DNA of 46,740 nt from JAKVCB01 sp963578605 (lineage in GTDB: Bacteria > Planctomycetota > Planctomycetia > Pirellulales > Lacipirellulaceae). Shown here piece after piece: positions 41,924 to 46,740 of the stretch. Numbering within the stretch: the stretch's first letter is position 1; every line of letters begins with the position of its first letter. The notes under the pieces are model-generated. The model was not told the origin of the DNA, did not search any database, and saw only the letters and a program-made list of their open reading frames with translations. Made by a program: the position numbers and the translations under genes. The stretch spans positions 1 to 46,740 of the forward strand of contig CAUZEA010000040.1 of NCBI GenBank assembly GCA_963578605.1, written 5' to 3'.

Positions 41924-42435
41924 AAAAATCGTTTGCCCGGTAACCTCACGCCAGTGCCTGCGCCGGGCAGCCATCGGAAATTAGCAGGGCGTCGTCGTAG
42001 CGGAGCAGGTATCACACCTCACATTCTTGGGCGCGAATCCACCAACAATCACTTGGTAACTTCGTGCGGCACACAACACGGCACCAACAATCGTGGGCAG
42101 CGTGCCCGAAAAAAGTGGCGCCGTCCATGAGCCGCACGCGGGTCGAAAACGTGCTGGAGACGCTCCAGCAAACTCTTCACAACGATACCTCCGTCGATTT
42201 ATGGGGCGGAACCGTCAACCCTTCCCAAACACCTGCACAACCCGAAACCAAGTCGGTTTCCATCTTTCGGTACCTATGGTTGAACAGGCGATTAGTTCAA
42301 CAAATCCGGTAACTATTGAGTAAAATGGTATTGGGAAACGCCATTAACTTTTTTTTGGGCGTTTTGGTAGCCGCGATCCACGGGAAGCAATGGGGCTTGC
42401 GCGATCGCTGACTACGGAAGAGGCGGCAGCAGATA
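41924..42435. other. 512-bp intergenic region upstream of the secreted glycosidase
   Basis: I find no supported gene. The stretch from 41924 to about 41965 matches sequence after the duplicated ADH fragment at 46360-46400. Near the right end, AAACGCC (42336-42342) pairs with GGCGTTT (42358-42364) around a T-rich loop, 72 bp before the glycosidase ATG; its role is unclear. Short open frames are not convincing. Confidence 0.35.
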
Positions 42436-45400
42436 ATGGCAAGATTGCGAAAATCGGAACGCAAGTCCAGCAGGTACCCGGTTTGTTCGCCTGGCATCAT
42501 CCTGTGTGGAATCTTCGTCGCAATTCTGGCGGCAACGTCCACGGCACAGGAGTTAATGCTCAACGATCCAATGCTGAACTCTGCCTCGGGCGTCGTCAAT
42601 GGGGGCACTTTCGTGGGAAACGGCTGGCGGGTCGACGATCAGTTCGACTCGATCATTTGGCACGTCCCCTCCATTTCTTACGGTGCGGTCGAATGGGACA
42701 TTCGCGGCTTGTATGAGAATGAAACGCGGCCCGGCATGGCAGACAAGAGCGAACTGTTTCACATGTACGATTACACGTACTTCGACGCAGACAACACTTA
42801 TTCACCCGGGTATCGTAACAATCCGTACAAGCATTTTGTCCGCAAGATCGGCCCGCTTGGCGCCAACGAGAACGGCTTCGAGGTGGTGTACAAGATTCAC
42901 GACGAATTCTTTGAAATCGATACGCCAGTCGTCGACTGGAACCCGGCTACCACGTACACCTTTCGAGAAGAATGGGGACCGGACGGCGCCGGCAACAGCT
43001 ACCTCAGGCTTTATCGCGACAGCGAACTGCTGCTCAACGAGTCGTTGCCCGGCTCGTATTCACCAACGGGGCACAGCGTGGTTCTTGGATCCTCTGCGCG
43101 TCGCGACCCACAATCAAGTCCACCAATCGGTGCCGTGTTCAGCAACCTGAAGGTGTGGGACCTGGAGCAAGAAATAGTACTGCCACCCCTGCCCGAGCCA
43201 CGCACAGGTCGCGTCGATCTTGAAGGTCACGCCCTCCAGGACGACGATGGTGAGTTCACGGGGTTGGGGGTAACGTACTTTCAAGCACTCCGCCGCACGA
43301 AATACGACCGTGCGCGCTATCGCAACGACCTCGATTTTTTGGCTCGCAACGGCGTCGATTACATCCGCACGTTATCGATGGTTGGCTGGTACGATTACTG
43401 GGAAAGTAAGGAAATCGCACCCCACACGTTCCAGAATGAAAACGGCACGACGATTCAGGGGTGGGGTGACTACTGGCAACAGTTCCGCGACATGATCGAT
43501 ATCGCGTACGACGAATTTGGCATACGGACGCAAGTCACAATTTTTGCCGACGCGCAGTTGATGCCTGACGAGACCGATCGGATTAACCACATGGATGGGG
43601 TGCTTTCCAACATTCAAGGACGGGAAGAGAAAGTTGTCATGCTGGAAGTGGCCAATGAATACTGGCAAAACGGTTTTCCCGATCCAGATGGGATAGAAAA
43701 TGTGCGCGATTTCGGCCAGTACCTCAACGATCGGACCGAGGTCCTTGTAGCGATTAGCTCCACGTTTGGCGGCACGAACTCGAGCCTGGTACAAATGTAT
43801 CAAGGTAGCGCTGCCGACATTGCCACCGAACATTTCACCCGCACTAACGACACCGTCGAAGGAGGATGGCTGCCGGTCCGTGCTCCATTTCGCATCAACT
43901 CGGTGAGCAGCGTACCTCCCGTTTCGAGCAACGAACCAATTGGCCCCGGCTCGTCGGTCAATACGGAAAACGACCCGATCAAGTTGGTTTCAGCCACAGC
44001 GTACGCGTGGATGTCGGGTTTGCCGATGTATGTCTTCCACAGCAATGCCGGCGTACTGGGGAATACACAGTTTGAAACCATGGCTGGTATTACGAACCTG
44101 CGGCACGTCCAAGAACTCTTGCCTGGCGATATTGCCAATTGGCAACGAACCGAAGGAAAGGACACGATCTCTCCGTTCACCAATTATGCCAATGGCGTGG
44201 CCAATCGTTGGTGGACCGAAGTCTCCAATCCGACCAGCGGAGCGGTGCGTCACATCGCCAACGTTCGTGGCGACGAGTTCTACACGTTGCCGATCGGGAT
44301 TCTCGGTGGCGGTCTCCAGTTGCAAGCCCGCCAGAACATGACCATTCAGGTGTTCAATCCGCTCGACGGCACCGTGGTACTGGAAGCGATGCCCGCAGCA
44401 AACGAGCACCTGACCCTGGACCAGGGACCGGAAGCGTATCTCATCCGCGGCAACTTCGCCGATGGCGGCCCGGCCCGCATCGACCTCGACGTACTGGACA
44501 ACCCACATGGCCTGGTGCATCGGCAACCGGCAGACGGTGGCACTATTGCAGCCTCAATCACCGACCGCAACGCCCGACGTAATGATGATCCGAACGAAGA
44601 CTTCTATTTTTACTTTGATGCCGCTGATTGGTTTACGTACCAGGGCGATGAGCCGCTGTTGTCCATCACGGTTGACTACTTTGATCAGGGCAATGGTTCA
44701 CTCACACTGCAGTACGACTCGAACACGGGTAACACGCTGGCAGCCTTCTACAAGGAAGGGGGTAGCGTTCAACTGACCGACAGTGATCTGTGGAAGACCC
44801 ACACTTTCCAGGTCACCGACGCGTACTTTGGCAATCGCCAAAACGCGGAGTCGGATTTCCGCATCGGTGGCGGCGTCGGTACCACGTTTTACCTCGACAC
44901 GGTGTCCGTCGTGGCGAGTGGCCCGCCCCCAACTGATTTTCAGTGGACCGCATCCAGCGGTAGCTGGCACAATTCGGCCAATTGGTCCCCCACGCGAATC
45001 CCCAACGGCAATGACAACACGGTTGATTTCACCGGCGGTGGGACCTCGATCACCACCGTACTGATGAACTCACCAGTAACCGTGCGGGAAATCAGCCTCG
45101 ATGGGTCAAGTTCCTACCGGCTTCAAGGCAGTCAAACGCTCACACTCGATGCAGATGTCGGCACCGCCCGGCTGAATGTCACCGGTGGCAACCACACCTG
45201 GACCACCCCGGTCGCCGCCGATACGTCCACCACCATCGACATCGCCTCGGGGGCCGAACTGACACTCGAGGGATTATTCGACTTTGCGGGCCAGACCGTC
45301 ACCAAATCAGGTTCGGGACGTTTGTATCTCGACTCCGAATCAACAATCCAGAGAGGTACATTCCAACACAACGACGGCTTGCTGGGAGGCGATGGCATCG

Positions 45401-46020
45401 TCAATGGCGATCTGATCGCAAGTGCAGGATCGGTCGCACCCGGTCACGGCGTCGGACAATTATCCGTCAGCGGTGATTTCGCGATGGGATCGGACAGTGC
45501 GCTGGAGATCGAGATCGGGGGCACCTCCGCAAACCAATTTGACACGCTGCAAGTTACCAAACATGTCTTCCTCGATGGAACCTTAGAGGTAACACTCACC
45601 GACGATTACGATCCCGACTTCGGCCAGCAGTTTTCTATTGTGCAAGCGGTAAGCATTGCCAACAGCGGTATCGTCCTGGGCGGACCCGACGGAGAAAAAT
45701 TCAAATTGATCTTCGCTCCCGGACTGTTGCTGCTGGAGTCGACAATGGCTGGCCTGCCCGGCGATTACAACGGCAATGGTCTTGTCGATGCAGTCGACTA
45801 CACCCTCTGGCGAGACAACTTGGGGTTGGACTCTTCAGTACTTGGCGGCAACGGTTCGGGTGCAGCCAGTGTAGTCCAGGCGGATTATGATCTCTGGAAA
45901 TCCCACTTCGGCGAATCTGTCGCCAGTCGTTCAGAAGTGGACCCTATCCCCGAACCAGCCAGCCTCCTCTTGGCCCTCCTGGCCCTGACCGCTGTGCCGC
46001 TTCACATGCGGCACCGTTAG
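42436..46020 (+). CDS. Secreted clan GH-A-like glycosidase with accessory domains, dockerin unit and PEP-CTERM tail
   Basis: The 1194-residue protein has a signal peptide (SPGIILCGIFVAILAATSTA) and a beta-sandwich domain (about 40-250, lectin/LamG-like: VEWDIRGLYENETRPGMADK). A TIM-barrel-like region follows (about 265-640): LDFLARNGVDYIRTLSMVGW and VVMLEVANEYWQNG, where the NE pair (E408) fits the acid/base of clan GH-A; E465 in DIATEHFTR could be the nucleophile. A second sandwich and passenger-repeat-like part (SGSWHNSANWSPTRIPNGND, then beta-helical AELTLEGLFDFAGQTVTKSG) come next, then a dockerin-like GDYNGNGLVDAVDYTLWRDNLG and the PEP-CTERM PIPEPASLLLALLALTAVP. The substrate is not identifiable. 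It probably ends at the cell surface. Confidence 0.8.
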   Translation: MARLRKSERKSSRYPVCSPGIILCGIFVAILAATSTAQELMLNDPMLNSASGVVNGGTFVGNGWRVDDQFDSIIWHVPSISYGAVEWDIRGLYENETRPGMADKSELFHMYDYTYFDADNTYSPGYRNNPYKHFVRKIGPLGANENGFEVVYKIHDEFFEIDTPVVDWNPATTYTFREEWGPDGAGNSYLRLYRDSELLLNESLPGSYSPTGHSVVLGSSARRDPQSSPPIGAVFSNLKVWDLEQEIVLPPLPEPRTGRVDLEGHALQDDDGEFTGLGVTYFQALRRTKYDRARYRNDLDFLARNGVDYIRTLSMVGWYDYWESKEIAPHTFQNENGTTIQGWGDYWQQFRDMIDIAYDEFGIRTQVTIFADAQLMPDETDRINHMDGVLSNIQGREEKVVMLEVANEYWQNGFPDPDGIENVRDFGQYLNDRTEVLVAISSTFGGTNSSLVQMYQGSAADIATEHFTRTNDTVEGGWLPVRAPFRINSVSSVPPVSSNEPIGPGSSVNTENDPIKLVSATAYAWMSGLPMYVFHSNAGVLGNTQFETMAGITNLRHVQELLPGDIANWQRTEGKDTISPFTNYANGVANRWWTEVSNPTSGAVRHIANVRGDEFYTLPIGILGGGLQLQARQNMTIQVFNPLDGTVVLEAMPAANEHLTLDQGPEAYLIRGNFADGGPARIDLDVLDNPHGLVHRQPADGGTIAASITDRNARRNDDPNEDFYFYFDAADWFTYQGDEPLLSITVDYFDQGNGSLTLQYDSNTGNTLAAFYKEGGSVQLTDSDLWKTHTFQVTDAYFGNRQNAESDFRIGGGVGTTFYLDTVSVVASGPPPTDFQWTASSGSWHNSANWSPTRIPNGNDNTVDFTGGGTSITTVLMNSPVTVREISLDGSSSYRLQGSQTLTLDADVGTARLNVTGGNHTWTTPVAADTSTTIDIASGAELTLEGLFDFAGQTVTKSGSGRLYLDSESTIQRGTFQHNDGLLGGDGIVNGDLIASAGSVAPGHGVGQLSVSGDFAMGSDSALEIEIGGTSANQFDTLQVTKHVFLDGTLEVTLTDDYDPDFGQQFSIVQAVSIANSGIVLGGPDGEKFKLIFAPGLLLLESTMAGLPGDYNGNGLVDAVDYTLWRDNLGLDSSVLGGNGSGAASVVQADYDLWKSHFGESVASRSEVDPIPEPASLLLALLALTAVPLHMRHR

Positions 46021-46119
46021 TGGGAAGCTCCTGCGGGCTATTTTGGCACATCCAGTCTGCCTCCACGACGTTTTTGTAGACCGTGTTCAAGAGGTCTCTC
46101 CCCTGTACGTACCAGGTCT

Positions 46120-46400
46120 ATCTCGACATGTGCGAAACAGTTGCAACCCACACCTGATCGTCAGCATAGGTTGCGTCTGATTAACCTCAGCAACCATCCA
46201 TTCACGGCCTCCAAGCCAAGCAGGGAGATGATGGTGCGCTATCAAGGCCAGTTTCCCCTGCAACGCTTTGTCACACACCGATTTCCCTTGGACAAGGCGC
46301 AGAAGGCAATCGATACAGCCCTCGTGGGAGAATGCCTGAAGGTAGTTTTTGCACCCTGAAAAATTGTTTGCCCGACAACCGCGCGCCAGGTGCCCTGGGC
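46120..46400 (+). pseudogene. Duplicated 3' fragment of the alcohol dehydrogenase gene
   Basis: The sequence follows the end of the gene at 40784-41923: LRLINLSNHPFTA, RFVTHRFPLDKAQKAIDTAL and GECLKVVFAP against LRLIGLSNHPFTA, RFVTHRFPLDKAQEAIDTAL and GECVKVVFEP. Homology starts near CTATCTCGACATGTGCGAAAC, has a one-base deletion (CAGCATAGG against CAGCAAAGGC), and continues about 40 bases past the stop. The first ~300 codons are absent, so no functional protein is possible. It shows that the DNA between the two ADH copies was involved in a duplication. Confidence 0.85.
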
Positions 46401-46613
46401 CTGACCGGCCCGTTCGACGACCTGGTGTGGATCAATAATTCTGGTGCAACTGGCACAGGCCATGCTGCTGACGTTGGCTGTCTTCGTGGACCGGTGAATC
46501 AATTCACATGGGACACCTCGCAAAAACACGGTAAGAGAAAATCCTCACTCCACCGGTTTCGCGCTGCTTGCCGGCAACCGCTAACAAACTCGGTGTTTTT
46601 GGGTTGCCGTTGA
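46401..46613. other. Unassigned stretch between the ADH fragment and the right IS end
   Basis: No coding region, repeat or RNA element is recognised in this stretch. It adjoins the outer end of the right IS copy at 46614. Confidence 0.3.
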
Positions 46614-46740
46614 TGGGCTTCCCCCCTTTAACTGATCCAGGTCTATGAGAGAATCGCATCCGGGCGAAGCCCGGAAAGGATTTCCTCAGATGAAGAAGAA
46701 CCGACACACGACCAAGCAGATTATTGAGAAGCTTCGTCAA
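46614..46740 (+). mobile_element. 5' end of an IS3-like insertion sequence (right copy, partial)
   Basis: The terminus starts TGGGCTTCCCCCC at 46614. A hairpin (46660-46665 with 46669-46674, loop GAA) and an AAAGGA ribosome site precede the transposase start at 46690. The sequence is the inverted repeat of bases 1-123, with four extra bases before the window ends. The element runs past the window. Confidence 0.8.
46690..46740 (+). CDS. IS3-family transposase OrfA, N-terminal fragment (runs off the window)
   Basis: The 17 codons visible read MKKNRHTTKQIIEKLRQ, identical over the first 15 to the left copy. The pattern fits the start of IS3-family OrfA, a DNA-binding helix-turn-helix protein that is usually fused to OrfB by programmed frameshifting. 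Only the very beginning is inside the window. Confidence 0.7.
   Translation, partial: MKKNRHTTKQIIEKLRQ

Noticed and set aside
42296..42326. Promoter TTCAAC-19-TAAAAT upstream of the glycosidase
   Set aside because: The -35 match is poor and the spacer too long to call.
1..46740. A proven composite transposon
   Set aside because: Only the 5' ends of the two IS copies are visible, target-site duplications cannot be seen, and the cargo looks chromosomal. A contig break at a repeat is equally likely.

Overview
The window looks like a chromosomal segment of a planctomycete, probably of the Pirellula/Rhodopirellula type. The evidence is an LEPR-XLL-type N-terminal motif on a giant secreted protein, PEP-CTERM tails with dockerin-like segments, a DUF1501 gene, several sialidase-fold genes, a GH127-type glycosidase and repeated extracellular modules. 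The genus is an inference. No rRNA, tRNA or CRISPR array was seen.

Ends: bases 1-123 and 46614-46740 are inverted copies (122 of 123 aligned bases identical) of the 5' end of one IS3-like insertion sequence. Each contains the first codons of its transposase, reading out of the window. The window is therefore the unique DNA between two copies of the same IS. A decayed sialidase gene lies beside the left copy and a duplicated 3' fragment of an alcohol dehydrogenase lies near the right copy.

Left half (2.2-20.4 kb): a membrane-anchored Pcm, an APC permease, then a catabolic-looking block: SSS symporter, enolase-superfamily dehydratase, M81/MlrC peptidase-like protein, FGGY kinase, amidase (opposite strand), second SSS symporter, neutral-ceramidase-like hydrolase, MFS transporter, Gfo/Idh/MocA oxidoreductase (opposite strand), TIM-barrel isomerase and an intact secreted sialidase-fold protein. 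The enzyme set fits import and breakdown of sugar acids or decorated amino sugars. The substrate cannot be read from sequence.

Middle (20.5-36.7 kb): a small rhomboid-like membrane protein, a broken DUF1501 gene, then a 13.7 kb minus-strand series. Read in transcription order it holds a giant LEPR-XLL/FG-GAP protein gene (now split by one frameshift and one in-frame TAA), a cohesin-like PEP-CTERM protein, a 1116-residue secreted protein, and a GH127-like glycosidase. The giant protein and the 1116-residue protein each carry three tandem copies (A-B-C order in both) of a ~305-residue module that ends in a peptidase-S74-like intramolecular chaperone domain. All six copies keep the Ser-x4-Lys dyad. 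S74 domains normally sit once, at the C terminus of a trimeric fibre, so serial internal copies suggest a self-cleaving polyprotein or a beaded fibre. This is the best candidate for an undescribed system here.

Right part (37.3-46 kb): an AceE-like thiamine diphosphate enzyme, a TSUP permease, a zinc alcohol dehydrogenase, and a 1194-residue secreted glycosidase-like protein with dockerin and PEP-CTERM tail.

Several genes (sialidase 1, DUF1501, giant S74 gene, ADH fragment) carry frameshifts, in-frame TAA codons or truncations. Either the IS-bounded region is decaying or the assembly has residual errors; raw reads would decide.
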